Positions 1-13,400 of a stretch of DNA of 64,000 bases are shown here, piece after piece. Numbering within the stretch: the first letter of the stretch is position 1; every line of letters begins with the position of its first letter. The position numbers and the translations under genes are program-made. Origin of the DNA: Rattus norvegicus (lineage: Eukaryota > Chordata > Mammalia > Rodentia > Muridae); the NCBI RefSeq assembly GCF_036323735.1, contig NC_086037.1, positions 55,848,502 through 55,912,501 on the forward strand. Direction: 5' to 3'. The notes below the pieces were generated by a model. It made no database searches, was not told where the DNA came from, and worked only from the letters and a program-made list of their open reading frames with translations.

Positions 1-3000
1 CTGTCTCCGCTCTCCCAAGAAGCTGCTGTGATGAGAAGTGGGAAAGTACTGCGATTACGACAAACAGTATTGAGAAGAAGAATTTATTTTTCCTCCTTTT
101 GTTTTGCTTAAACCATGAGTCACCATTCTAGAAAAGGTAGGTCCCAGCACCCACATCCTTTTTCTTCTACAGTTATTTAAACATTCAATTTTTCCCTCTG
201 TTTCTTTTCCTGAATTAAAAAGAACGAAGTCCATAGAGTTACTCATCTGTTCTGAACTGTACCCCTCATAGGTGATTCTGAGGAGGTAAAGATGTTTGGG
301 GGAACAAGGCAACTCTGATAACCTCTTACACCTGAGAAGCCTTTTCATGGGCTCTGCACTCCGAAGTCCCCCCACAGAGGGCTGAGTATTATGGTTTAGA
401 AAAATCAATTTATTATGCCAGGCATGGTGGTATGTGCCTTTAATCCTAGCAGTTAGGAGTCTGCAGCAGGAAAGTAAGTTAAAGGCTAGCCTCAGCTATA
501 TGGTAACTTTCAAACTAACCTGGGCTATATGAGACCCTTTCTCAAGGGGAAAAAAGGGAACAAAAAAAAAAAAATCCATTGTCCCCTCTTCAGATTCCTC
601 TAAAAGAGTAATGCCTTGGGAAGAATTTCTGGTTCACCTGAAATGGCCTTTTGTAAATACAGGGTCTTTATTACAGACTCATGTTGGTTTATCTCAGCAC
701 CCATAAAGCGGTCCTCTTCCTGTGACTCTATGGTGAGTTTTCTCAGGGGTTTTGACATTTTTCTGCTGACTCCATCCATACTACATGTGGCCAACAGCTT
801 GTTGACAGTACAACAAGGTGCTGTGCAAATGAACAGTTCTCTGGGACAGCTGCTGGGGGCAGATAGTACCTATCTCAGCTTGCCTATCACGAAGATGAAT
901 GCTTAAACCTCGGTAGAGTACCTGGAAAACCGGGGCAAATGTTGGGTCTGCACCTTAAACCACTCACTAAAATAGGTGTCTCTCAGAACTAAATTTCAAA
1001 CCCCTACAGGTGGTAACTTTTTTTTTTTTTTCAATTTAAGAGAGTTCCTCTGTGTAGCCCTGATTGTCCTGGGTCTCTCTGCAGACCAGGCTGTCCTCAA
1101 GTTCAGAAATCCTCCTGCCTCTGCCTCCCACAGGTTGGGATTACAGATGTTCATTGTCACTGTCCAGATTACTTTTTTTCCAGTTGTTATGACTCATTCC
1201 TACAGTCTGAGGGAGGTTGAGGAGGCATGCTAAATTTGTTTTGCTTTTCTGAGAGGCTCTCCTGTACCTAGGCTCTGTAGACCAGGTTGGTCTCATTCCT
1301 AAGAGTTCCGTCAGCTTTGTCTCCTGAGTTCAGGAACTAAAGACATGTGCCACCACTGCCCTGTGAGGGGACTTGCTATTTAACTAAAAACAAAGACGCT
1401 TCCTTGATAACCTGGGCCATGGGGTTTTGCCCTGTGGTTGTTTAACTCTTCTGTGATGGTTTCTGAAACTGGGGCAGGAAGACTGTTCTGTTAAAATAGG
1501 ACAAATGTGGAGGCTGCATTAGAGTTTTATGTACAGAGACAGGACCTATCAGGACTGACACTAGGGTAGCTGGGTAGAATCAGCTATGATCTGGATGAGC
1601 CATTTTGCACCATTCCTAGTCCACAGACTATCTGCCTTGTGATTTCTATTTTGCTTTTTTGGGACAGGGTTTCTCTTTGCAGACCAGGCTGGCCTCAAAC
1701 CCAGAGATCTGTCTTCCTCTGCTTTGGCAGTGCTGGAGTGTGCCACCAGCACCCCACTATCTGCCCTCTTCCCTTTTTTAACTTTACATGTGTTGGTGTT
1801 TTGCCTGAGTATGTGTCAGATCCCCTGAAACCCGAGTTACAGTTCTGGGTTGTCCTGTAAGTGCTGGGACTTGATCCTGGATCCGCTGGAAGGGCAGCTA
1901 CTGGTGTCAACTGCTGAGCTTTCTATCCAGTCCTTTCTGCCTTGTTTTTAAGACGATATGTTCTTCATTTTCAGTGTCGTCATTTGGTCAGTATAGGTAG
2001 TAACTATTGTTCAATCTTGTTTTGTGCCTTCTTATGCCATTTCCCCTTTAAAACTTCCCCAGTGCTAAAATGCTCACCACACACACACGCACGCACACCT
2101 TGCTGTCCCCTGCAATACCCGTCCCAGGCAGACCTTGATTTTTAATCTCATACTTTCTCTCCCATGTTCACACTCATTCAAGGGCTGAAACTCTAGCCTA
2201 CAATACACCTCTGTCTCATATTTCTCTTCTGTGGGACCAAAATATTTCAGATCCAAAAAGCTATCTAAACTCGTCTGCTTTCTCTTTTTCCTTTCTTGGA
2301 AAAAGGGCCAAATCCCTGACTTCTGGGCTCAGTTGATATTACACTGTCTAGGCTTACAGCTGAGCACCAATACACCAGGCATCTTAAGATCTATGTGAAC
2401 AGAAAAATGACTATTAGTTCTGTTTTTGAGCCATGTTCTCTTAATTTTAGCTCTGGATATTCTGGAACTAAAGAGATCTTGCCACCAGTGCTGGAATTAA
2501 AGGTAATTTATGTCTCTGGGAGTAGGGTACACATGACTGCCAGGTACCCAAAGAGAGCAGAGGCATCAGATTCCTCTGAAACTGGAAGTAACAAGTAGTT
2601 GTGAACCACCTGACTAACATAATGTGGGTGCTGGGACTCAAACAAGGTCCTTTAAAGGACACCAGGTGTTCTTAACTGCTGGGCTACCTCTCTCCAGCCC
2701 CTCTCCTTATTAAATTGATAATATAAAGGCTGGAGAGATGGCTGCCCTTACCCAGAGTCCTGAGTTCAATTCCCAGCCACCATATGGTAGCCTCACAACC
2801 ATCTGTAATGAGATCTGGTGCCCTTTTTTAACATGCAGGCATACAGGCATTACGAACATTGTGTACAGAATAAATGTTTTTAAAAAATTGATAATGTAAA
2901 CCCCTTTAATCCCAGCATTTAGGGGGCAGAGGTAGGTAGATTTCTGAGTTTGAGGACATCTAGAGCTACACAGTGAGACCCTATCTCAAAAAAGAAGTAG

Positions 3001-4211
3001 AAGGATTCTACAGAGTTGGTGGATTGTGACTTCAAATGTTCCAACACTGACCATAAGAATTCTACCCACTGAGATGCAAGACGGACTGAGCCAGTCACTG
3101 TCACTGTAGGTAATGGAACATGGTAGAAATCCTCAGTCCCTATCACTGAGGATTGCTGATCTACACCAGGGGAGCTGCACATTAAGGCGACAGCTACTTT
3201 CCAGAGCCAAACAGGTGTAAAACTGAACCATCGGGTTACAAAATACTGTGAAGGGGTGCACGTGTGCAAACGATAGCATATGTGGACGACAGAAGCAAGA
3301 GTGGGACGTGTTGAGTAGGCTGGTAGCCATGGTGCCTCACATGCACACGGAGCACTTTTATACACATTTTTAATGAGCATATATTAGTCTAGTAAGCAGA
3401 AAAATACAAATAACAAATCATGATTAGTAAAATGTTTCTCATAATTACTTTAAAATTTCTTAGAATGATGTTATCACTGATTTATCCAATCTTATTCATA
3501 CAAGGTATGAAGTAACCCATAAGTTTGCTAACAGCATAATTGAGAGTTTTTGCTTGGTCATAACTTCCTTTCTAAGTTGCTACTTGGCATGAAACCCCAT
3601 GGATTGGAACCAAACAATGGAGCCAGGCACAGAATAGATGGAATCAACAGGAGGAAAGACACCTTCCCCTTCAATGGGATTGTCTACCCCGTAGACCAAT
3701 GACCCTTGAGTCTGATTTTCTGACTTCCATTTTGCCATCTGAAGAATAGCAATGGAACCAAGGTGCTCACCAGGGAGGAAGGGGGAGCAAGTAGAGTGGG
3801 GGTGGGTGGAGAACAGAGTCTCTACTGGTTCTATCAGGGGCAGGTGGGCTACAGCAGTCTCTCCTGACCTCTCTGAACTGCCTTTTTTACTCTCATTTAT
3901 TCAAGGTTGAAGGTTGGTCAAAACACAGGGAGCCAGCCAGTGAGCATCAAGGCCTACGGCCCAAGCATCAGCAACCATATTACCATACAAGAGAAAACTG
4001 GCTTTAGAGGAGAAGAGAGCTGAGAACTCAGTTCTTCTCTCAAGACAAGGATGTAGCTCTGGCTGCCCTAGAGGTCACTAAGTAAATCAGGCTGGCCTCA
4101 AACTCACAGAGATCCACCTGTCTCTGCCCTCCAAGTGCCGGGATTAAAGGTGTGCACCACCACCCAGCTAGGACTATTTTCTAAAATGTAACTTTCCTTA
4201 GATTTCCCCCT
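1..4211. other. Region downstream of Ddx19a, no gene seen
   Basis: No convincing exon on either strand. B1-type SINEs lie near 417-560 (+), 1022-1160 (-), 1655-1760 (-), 2896-2993 (+) and 4046-4172 (-). B2-type or related sequence lies near 1770-1930 (-), 2470-2700 (-) and 2725-2880 (+). The rest looks unique. It may contain distal Ddx19a 3' UTR. Confidence 0.6.
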
Positions 4212-4373
4212 ATTTGCACAAATTTCTGTCAAGTCCAAACGTAATTCCGAATGAGGTAGGTAGTCTCTACTCAGACCTTGGTCTTTGAGGTGCCTGTCAA
4301 GGCCTATGCCATAAAAGCACTGGAGTCCCAGGCAGGGAGTGCTGAGGGTGGCGCCAGCCCATGGAGAAGCTTC

Positions 4374-4435
4374 TCAGTTGGCTATTTTCTCGATCTCGTC
4401 CAAGTCATCTGTGTCCAATCTTTCTATCTTCTTAT
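4374..4435 (-). CDS. Ddx19a: Ddx19a terminal coding exon 12
   Basis: Encodes NKKIERLDTDDLDEIEKIAN and the TGA stop at 4374-4376. The 3' UTR continues below 4374. The stretch to 4212 is shared with Ddx19b. I could not place the poly(A) site firmly; an AATAAA on the minus strand at 3896-3901 lies beyond a B1 SINE. Confidence 0.95.
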
Positions 4436-7400
4436 CTGAGGGAAAGAGAAAGGATTGGAAGACCACCGTGAACTACCGTGGAGATGTGACAGAAGTCACC
4501 TAGGACAGCAGGGCAGTCTGGGAAGGCACCTCCCTGTGGGACAGTGATGCTTCCTCTAGGCACAGGGCAGGCTTCCTGAGCCTGAGCAGACAGCACCAGG
4601 GCTCTGGTCACTGACACCAACATCCCAGGAGTCAGCTTCTCCCAGCCTGGTCCCAGGGCACTGATACTCCAGTCCCCGAGCCCTCAATATGCAGGGACAG
4701 AGCCCGCCTCAGGGACTGAGGAAACATCCACTCTTCCACACCCCCCTCTGAAAAGGGGATCCGGCAGAGCCCACTCAGGGACTCACTGAAATGCTCCTGG
4801 ATTCTGTTGAGGATATTCATGCTGTGCTTGCTGTCAACCATGTTTACTGCCAGGCCCCTCTTGCCAAAGCGGCCTGTGCGCCCAATGCGGTGCAGGTAGG
4901 TCTCATTGTCTGGGTTCCCGTCCTTGTCCACAGGAAGGTCAAAATTGATGACCACAGACACTTGTTCAACATCAATACCTGTACAAAGGGAGGCAGGCAG
5001 GAGACAAGGGGAGGGAGGTACCATCAGCCACACATACCCAGTGGCACTGGAGACATGGCTGGGACAGGTCACATGTGGCCACTGAAGAGCACACACTAAA
5101 GAGGGCTGTAGCCGAGGCCGAAGGACACAACTCTACGAGTCAGGGAGCATCTGGAAACCTTCCCACCACAGCCAGACTGCTGGCTTCCCTTCCACCCAAA
5201 GGAATCAATCAGCCCCTCCTAGGAAGGAACGGCCCCCAACCCTCCGACCTCCAGGAGACCATGAGCACAGGAACTTTTCTTGCTCACAGGCCTGGGCCCC
5301 CCTGCCTGGTGAACGGGGCCAGTCTCTGCTCACCACGGGCACACACGTTGGTGGTCACCAGAACCTTCTCTTTGCCTTCTCTGAAGCGCTCGATCACAGC
5401 AGCCCTCTGCTCCACCATCATCTCTCCACTCAGCAGGGCCACCTGGTGGCCCTCTTTGGAGAGCTCTGCCGCCAGCCAGCTAGCTGTTTTGCGGGTCTGG
5501 AAAAACAGAAATATTAGTACCTAAAGACTGTTGTGGATCTAGACTGTAACCACCTAAACATTAAATACACTAAAACTGCCAACCTGACTACAACAGTAAG
5601 CAGCAGTGCTTCAAGGGAAAAGATTTACAAAGTTTTCATTACAAAAATACACTTGGGTCTGATGAAATGGTTCAGTAGGCAAAGACTCGCTGTCAAACTT
5701 GATGACTAGAGTTCGATTCCAGAGACTCACATGATAGATGAAGAAAACTGATGCCTCAGATATCCTGACATGCTGTGCATGTACACACACAGAATAAGTA
5801 AATATAATAATTTTTTAAAAACCCTATAATTTTAGCACTTGGGAGTCTTGAAGTAGAAGAGCATAAGTTGATGGCCAGTCTGAGCTACACAGGGAGACAT
5901 TCATCTCAAAACCAAATCTGAATGGGATTAAAAACAAAAGGGGGGGTTGGGGATTTAGCTCGGTGGTAGAGCGTTTGCCTAGCAAGGGCAAGGCCCTGGG
6001 TTAGGTCCCCAGCTCCAAAAAAAAGAAAAAAGAAAAAAACAAACAAAAAAAGGGGGGGGTAGGGAAATCGGAGAAGTCCTACAACACTGTTGCCCCATTA
6101 TGTGGATTCATTCTCTGAGATGTCCCTGTCCTGAAGAATCATGTCAGCCATGTCATGTCAGAGACGTGAAGGGATGGCTCTGGGTAAGAGGAGTCTTGAG
6201 ACAAGACTAAATGCGGTCAGCAATCACTGGTTGGCTCAATGTTAAGCGAACATAAAGCAGTAAGGGCCTGAAGAGCTGCCTCCGTAGTTCAAAGCCACAC
6301 TGCAGCTTCAGTTTCAGCGCTGAGGAGGTAGAAGCAGCTGGAGGCCAGCCTGCTCTGAAAAGAATTCCACGACAGCCAGCACCACGGCACAGAAAAACCC
6401 GTTCTTGAAAAACAAACAAACAAAAAAAACCCACCAAATAAAATCACAGCAGAATGTTCTGTACTAGCAGAAGAGGATGTGTCTTTTGTCTCCTAACACT
6501 ATTTTCAAGTGCTTCCTCCTGTGACAAATAAGCAACTTGTTACAGTTCTTCTTTTTCCTAGAAGTCATTAACGATTTTGCTTAGATTTTCCGATAACATA
6601 TCCCCTACACACAGATACTGTTCCAGGAATGTTGTGTTAAAGCTATGTGAGCCCTAGAACATGAGGGCTAAATAGACCACTTATTTTCTCCATCCCCATG
6701 AGCTAATTGCTTGCTACAGAGAATTTGGTCCTTTTGAGCAAGGGGCTGAATGATGTAGGGACTGCATAGAGCAGACCTCGGACTACTCACATGGCAGAAG
6801 ATCATGGCTTGGGCGATGGTGATGGCCCCGTACAAGTTGCACAGGGCCTGGAACTTCTCCTCTCTGTTATTGCAAAGGACATAATACTGTTTGATGGTAT
6901 CCAACGTCTCCTCTTCACGCTTCAGCTTGATGATGTTGGGGTCTGGGACCACCTTCTGGGCAAACTTCCACACTGAGTCTTCAAAGGTGGCAGAGAAAAG
7001 CAGCATCTGGCAGTTTCTGGGCAGCATCCTGCAAGGGGAGGCCCAGGCGCTTGGCAAGACTCCAAGGTTTTACAACCAGAAGGAGCACAAGCTCAGCCTC
7101 CCCGTTCTGGATGGGTCATGGCCCCAGCAGGCTGAGGTGGGGAGAGAGCATCCTGGGGAAGGAGGAGCACACCCAGCACGGCACTGGGGCTGAGTGAGGG
7201 GCCCAGGTCTCTCTTCTCGACCCATGCTGGAAGCATGGTGACAGCCGCTGTGGAAATGGCCCACAGCACCAATGTAGCTGCACAGAGCAGAGCAAAGAAC
7301 CCAAAGATGCAGGAGGAGCTCTGGCAAGTTCCCCCTGGCTCTAGTTCCTACCTCTGGATGCGGATGCTCTGGTCTTGGTGGCCCTGAGTCGCTATCATCA

Positions 7401-10400
7401 CATCAGCCTCGTCCAGAACAAACACCTTGATCTTCTTGGGGTCAATGAACTTCAGTTTGGAGCACCAGTCCAGGACGGTCCCAGGGGTACCGATGACAAT
7501 CTGCTCACCGACCTTCTGACCTCTTTCCACTGTGTAAAAGAGAAGTTTTCTTCAGGCATTCCCAAGACAAAGCCAGTTCTGGGGGGAAAAAGTCTTCTAC
7601 ATGTCTCAGAAGTGTCAGAACAAGTCAATGTCAGATTTCTTTTTTTTTTTTTTCGGAGCTGGGGACCGAACCCAAATGTCAGATTTCTAAATGTGGGGGA
7701 GCTGGTAAGATGGCTTAGTATGGGGGGCTGGGGATTTAGCTCAGTGGTAGAGCGCTTACCTAGGAAGCGCAAGGCCCTGGGTTCGGTCCCCAGCTCCGAA
7801 AAAAAGAACCAAAAAAAAAAAAAAAAAAAAAAAAAGATGGCTTAGTATGCTAAGGCTCCTGTCAGATCCAAGGAACTAAATTCAATCCCTGAAAACCCAG
7901 GGTGAAAAGAAAGAACTGACTCCCACAATTATCCTCTGATCCGCACACAGTCCCACCCCAATAAACAAAGAGGCGTCGTCCTCACGCCTCTCTTCTTCAA
8001 CTGTGGAGTAAAACACCAGTCATTGCACCATGGACACAAATGCGCACACTTCTTTCTACTCCCTAAAACCTTCAAAAACGTTTCTTAGTTTACACATGGG
8101 TGAAGAGTGGAGTGCTGTGCCTGGTGCCCGCAAAGTCCAGACGGGAGGGCCAGATTCCCAGGAACTGGAGTTCCTGACAGCTTTCTGTTTTTCGTATGGA
8201 TGCTAAAGAAACTGAACCTGGGTCCTTCTAGAAAAGCAGTCAGTGCTCTTACCAACTGACCTGTCTCTCCAGCTCTTTCCACGGCTGAGGTCATGAAGCT
8301 CCTCTCTACCTCCATGTGTCTTTCCATATCATCTTCTGCCATCTACTCTCCCGTGCAGGTCACCTAGTTCCTCCTAAGCTGGTAGCTGTCAAGGATCCTG
8401 GCAGACTTGTTGTTTCCTGGTCTATGAATATTCTACTTGTACAGCTAAGGACAAATCCCTTTAGTTTAAAACACAGATGCCTATGACACACACCCTCTGA
8501 AACTTCAGCGAGGTCAAGTTTAAACAAGTTCATGTTCACTTTAACATTCCATTGTAAGAAATTAGGCCACTGGTCAGGCATAGTAGCCCAAACTTACAAA
8601 TTTCATCTCTGTTTAGCCCTTTTCCCTTATACTTACATTTATTGCCTCGAACAGCATAAGCTAGCTTCAATTCTGGATGAAATTTGCCCATCTGCTCAAT
8701 CACTTTTCCTGTTTGCAGTGCCAGCTCGTATGTTGGGGACAGGCACAAACACTGGCAGAGAAATCATAGAAGGTGAGTTTAGTAAGGACAATGGGCCTAA
8801 GCCACTGGCACCCTGATGTTATTACCTCTTGAATAGTGCAAGGGACCCACTCTCAGGCAGGCTCATCTCTCACATATTGAACAAATGTCTGTCAGTAAGG
8901 AACCTGGCTTTAGTGGGAGCCCTGGTTCAGAACTGGTGGAGGCCTTTAGAAATCACTGCTTAAGGCTGAGGTCTCCAAAAGAATCCTAATCCTGTCAAGG
9001 CCTGGAACACTAACCTGCTTTGAGATAGCCCAAGACTAAGGTGCCAACATCAGTCATACCTCAGTGTCATCAGATGACACTACTGGTCCTCAGGGCAGCC
9101 AAGCAACAGCTCCTAGGCTTCTAACACTCACCTGAGGGTGTCTGTCTGCTGGTTCCACTCTGCTGAGCATAGCTAAGACAAAGGCAGCTGTTTTCCCAGT
9201 ACCAGACTGGGACTGTGCAATCAGGTTCTGTGGGCTGCATTGACAAAGAAACAATATTGGAGTAAGGTGTGGTGATCTACACTTTTAATTTCACATAGGA
9301 GGTAGACATAGGCAGATCTAAGTTTGAGAGCAGCCTGGTTTAGGTACCAAATTCATGGACAGTCAATGCTACATGGTGAGATCTTGTCTCAAAAAAAAGA
9401 AAAGGTTGGGGATTTAGCTCAGTGGTAGAGCGCTTGCCTAGCAAGTGCAAGACCCTGGGATCGGTCCCCAGCTTCGGAAAAAAAAAAAAGAATATATATG
9501 TATGTATGTATGTATAAACACACACACACACACACATCCACTTAAGTTTCTTTTTATTTTCTTTTTTTGGTTCTTTTTTTCGGAGCTGTGGACCGAACCC
9601 AGGGCCTTGCGCTTCCTAGGCAAGCGCTCTACTACTGAGCTAAATCCCCAACCCCTCTTTTTATTTTCTGTTTCTGCACTGAACAGAAATTAACTTTCAT
9701 ACATTATTTCACTTGACAATCTGCCACCAAGCTACATTTCAACTCCTACATTTTAAAAATGTTTTTATCATTCATTTATGTACATCTGTATATCTGTGTA
9801 GAGGTATGACATGTATGTGCAAATGAGTGCACACAGAGACCAGAAGAGGGAATCAGATATCACATCTTCTAGAACTCCAGTCACAGAAGTTGTGAACCAC
9901 CTGACCGAGTAGTCGGAACCAAACTTGGGTCATGTGGAAGAGCAGGATGTGTTCTTAGAACCATGAGGCATCTCTCTAGTTCCTTCCAAAGATTTACAAA
10001 TTAAGTGCTTAGTGTTTTGGGGAGTGGAGATGTGCAAGTGTGAACTCAGAGGACAATTTTTAGGAGTTGGTTCTTTCCTTTCACCACATGGTCCATCTAA
10101 CAGATGTCAATTATTGGAAGGCTTATTTACTCTAAGCTACCATACCAGCTCCACTTTATTCTGTCAGTTTTTTTTTTTTAAACCAATTATTATTTAGATG
10201 GGTTCACACCAACAAAATCCTCATTCTGGAGTGTCCTAGTTTTAATGCCCAAGTGTCCCAGAGAGATCAAGCCTGGAGTAATATCTAGGCCACAGAAGCC
10301 CAATGATGTTTTCTGCTGAGCTATAACATGCCCCTGAATTTCAACTTTCTGGATACTCTCTCTTCCCACCTACACAGATGACTTAAGACACTGACTCAGT

Positions 10401-13400
10401 TGGTGAATTCTCCTTTCTTTCTTCAGGGTCTTATTATAAAGCTCAGGAGGTTGGCCTCAAACTTACAAACCCTGATCTTACTTCTGCATACTGAGTTCAT
10501 AATTAGGTGTAATGGGCGTTTTAGAAGGAACCTTTACAATCTACATCACCTCACCCAATACCATGGTGTTTTGTCATTAAAAAAGAGTTGAAGCCATGTG
10601 TGGTGGTACATGCCTTTAATTGCAACACTGAGGAGGTAGAAGCAAGTGGATCACCGTGAGTTCAAGGCCAGCCAGCTCTACAGAGTGAGTTTCAAGACAA
10701 CCAAAGCTACATAGTAATAATCTATTTCAAAAAAAAAAAAAAAAAAAAACAAAGACAAACAGCCAAAAAGAAGTTGATATAAAAAAAGTTCTACAAAATA
10801 CAGTATCATTTATCTGGGTTTTAAAAATATGCATGCTACCCTTCAGAGCCTTAGACAACTATGCACATAGTGAAAGGATTTAAAGACACACAAGGAGATA
10901 GCCCATGTCAGGAAGGCATTTGCTTCTGAAGGTGGGGTAGACAAGAGATGGAAGAGTTCATGGGAGGTTCCACTTGCAACTTTATTAATGTAATACCGTA
11001 AATGCTGAATAGAGCTACAAAGATATTCCTGGTATTTTTCTATATACATTTTTTGTTGTGGAGTTTAAAAATTTCAAAGTAGTATTTTTAAAAAATTATT
11101 CTATGTGCATGGATCTTTAGCCTACATGTCTGTGCACCACTTGTGTGCCTTGGAGGTCAGAAATGGGCATCAGATCCCCTAGGACTAGAGTTATATACAC
11201 TGTTGTGAATCACCATGTGGTTGCTGGGAATTAAACCTAGGTTCTCTAAAAGAGTGCTCTTAACTGCTGAGCCATCTCTCCAACTCCTCAAAATACTTGT
11301 CTTGTTTTTAAAGAAGCAGAGAGTAAATCTAGGTCATCAAAAATGCCCAGTGAAGGCCAGGAGTGTTATTTAGCACATATGCCTTTAACCCCACCACTCG
11401 GAGGCAGGGGCAGGCAAGATCTCGAGTTTGAGGCCATCCTAGTCTATAGAGCAAGGTTAAGGATAGCCAGGACTACACAAGACATCGTGTCTCAATGCTC
11501 CTCCCTCCCCGCCCCCCAAGAAGTATGTTTAAATCCCCTTGATTCTCTCTGCAGTTTTGAAGCTCTTTTCCTGAGAAAGCAGGTTGTCCCAGACAGCCCG
11601 TTCTGTGCCCAGAAACAATGAGAGCCATTTGTGAAACATTTAGTTAAACCAACTATGAAGAGGGACAGCCGGGTCTGCACTCACGGTTCAGCAAGCATCA
11701 TGGGCAAAGCATTCTCCTGGATCTTGGATGGTCGATTGAAGCCCATGGCATAGACTCCTTGGAGAAGCTGTGGTTTCCTAGGAGGAAGGGTAGAGACAAG
11801 ATGGGTTTCCAGCAATTAAAATGTTCTTAAAGACTCTCACCTTCCCTAGATCTACCTAGGTATGATGCTTAGCCAAACTGTTACTCTAAAATTTACATGT
11901 GGTTATTCTCTGTGTGTACGTGCATGTGCCATGGCGTAAGTCAGCATTCTCTTTTCACCGTGAAGGTCCTTGGGATTGAACTCAGGTTATCAGGCTTGGT
12001 AGTAAGTGCCTTTACCCAATTAACCACCTCACCAACTCCAAACTTTTGTAAAAAGATTCATTTTTATCTATGTGTACGAATTCATACGTGTATGCGTCGG
12101 TGTGTGTGAGTGCCTATGGAAGACAGAAAAAGGGACTGCGCTCACTGGAGCTAGAGTTAACAAGCAGTTGTGAGCTGCTGGAAGCGGGTGCAGGGAATCA
12201 AGCTTCAGTCTACTGCAACAGCAGTGACCGGGCCTAATCCACAAGCCATCTCTCCAGCCCCGACACCATGCAAACCATCTAAAACCAGAGCCTCATCTTA
12301 GCCTTCTCTGTGACTATTACAGTTTCTTAGACGGAGGGAAGAATCCACGCTTTCAGCAGACCCACCCATCTGGTCAGATCAGGATGACAAGTGTTCTCTA
12401 TACACAGCAAAGTGATATTTATTTCATAAGTTATAAAGGAAATTTCTAAAATAAACACTGCTTGCTATATTGTTGCAATGTAGAATTTCTTTAGAAAAAT
12501 TGAATTTACGTAAAACTATTTTTCTTTCTAGGAGATAAGGTCCCTATGGAGCCGGCTGTTCTGAAACCTGATATACCTCACACCCTAACTCATGTCCCAA
12601 GTGCATCACCACACTTCGTGCTCTACAGGGACTGCAGCCAGGGCTTCATACATGCTAGGCAAACACTAGAGCAACTAAGCTACATCCCCAGTCCTGGCAA
12701 CAAGTTTTCATGTAACTACATAATAAATATCAATTGCGGTCACATTTATAACAACTTCTCTACTACCTCTATATTCACAAAGTATTTAAGAAAAACCCAA
12801 AACTTTTTGCTTATTTTTAATTTTTATTGTTTCTTAAAGGAAAGAGTTTATGTAACCCAGTTTGGATTTGAACTCACCATGTTGCTGAGGGTCACCTTGA
12901 ATTCCTGACCACTTTACTCTGTCCTGAGTGCTGAGACCACAGTATTTCCTATGCTCAACTTTTCACAAAAAAATCTAAAATGATGTCTCAAATCTGTAAT
13001 CACAATACTCAGAAAGCTGATAGAAAGACAGCCTCGAGCACACTATCCTGGGCTACAGTGAGTTCTAGGTCAGCCTGAGCTACGGAGTGAGTTAAAAAAA
13101 AAAGGGAGGGGGGGCAAGACTAACAAGATGGCTATGAGGAAAGCCACTGCTACCAAGCCTAATGACCTGAGTTTGATCTGTTGGCTGGAACCCAGATGAT
13201 AGAAAAGGAGAACCGACTCCAACTCATCCTCTAGTCTCTACTCTTGTCTCTGTGTAGTTTGTACTCGTGCACACACGGAGATATATACTATAAAAAATTT
13301 AAAGACAAAAGGACTAGAGATGGCTCAGTAGCTAAGAGCACTAGCTGTTCTTCCAAAAGAAGCTGGTTAAATTCTCAGCACCCACGTGGTAGCTCACAAC

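Larger units (their letters stand above)
4212..5501. repeat. Duplicated block A1 (pairs with 33803-35092)
   Basis: Ddx19a exons 10-12 with introns 10 and 11 and 162 bp of 3' flank. They align to Ddx19b with no gap (constant offset 29591). The one mismatch I found is at 5270/34861. Similarity stops abruptly at both ends. Confidence 0.95.
6769..7562. repeat. Duplicated block A2 (pairs with 37398-38191)
   Basis: Ddx19a exons 8-9 and intron 8. Constant offset 30629, with four mismatches seen in 794 bp (6779, 6899, 7246, 7455). Confidence 0.95.
7563..8636. other. Ddx19a intron 7 (unconverted part)
   Basis: Two ID insertions and a B2-related reverse element near 8100-8280. No other feature seen. 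Confidence 0.7.
9235..11684. other. Ddx19a intron 5
   Basis: Contains the inverted ID pair, B2-related reverse elements near 9790-9985 and 11090-11286, and B1-type elements near 10592-10750 and 11355-11515. Otherwise unremarkable. Confidence 0.7.

Noticed and set aside
2919..3380. A 153-codon minus-strand open frame
   Set aside because: Its upstream part has no homology I recognise and the rest is B1 SINE sequence; no splice context.
1..4211. Expected neighbour St3gal2, from human synteny
   Set aside because: I looked for sialyltransferase-like coding sequence and saw none; it probably lies outside the window.
4632..5096. A 154-codon minus-strand open frame and its copy at 34223-34687
   Set aside because: It is Ddx19 exon 11 read through into its flanking introns; splice sites define the real exon.
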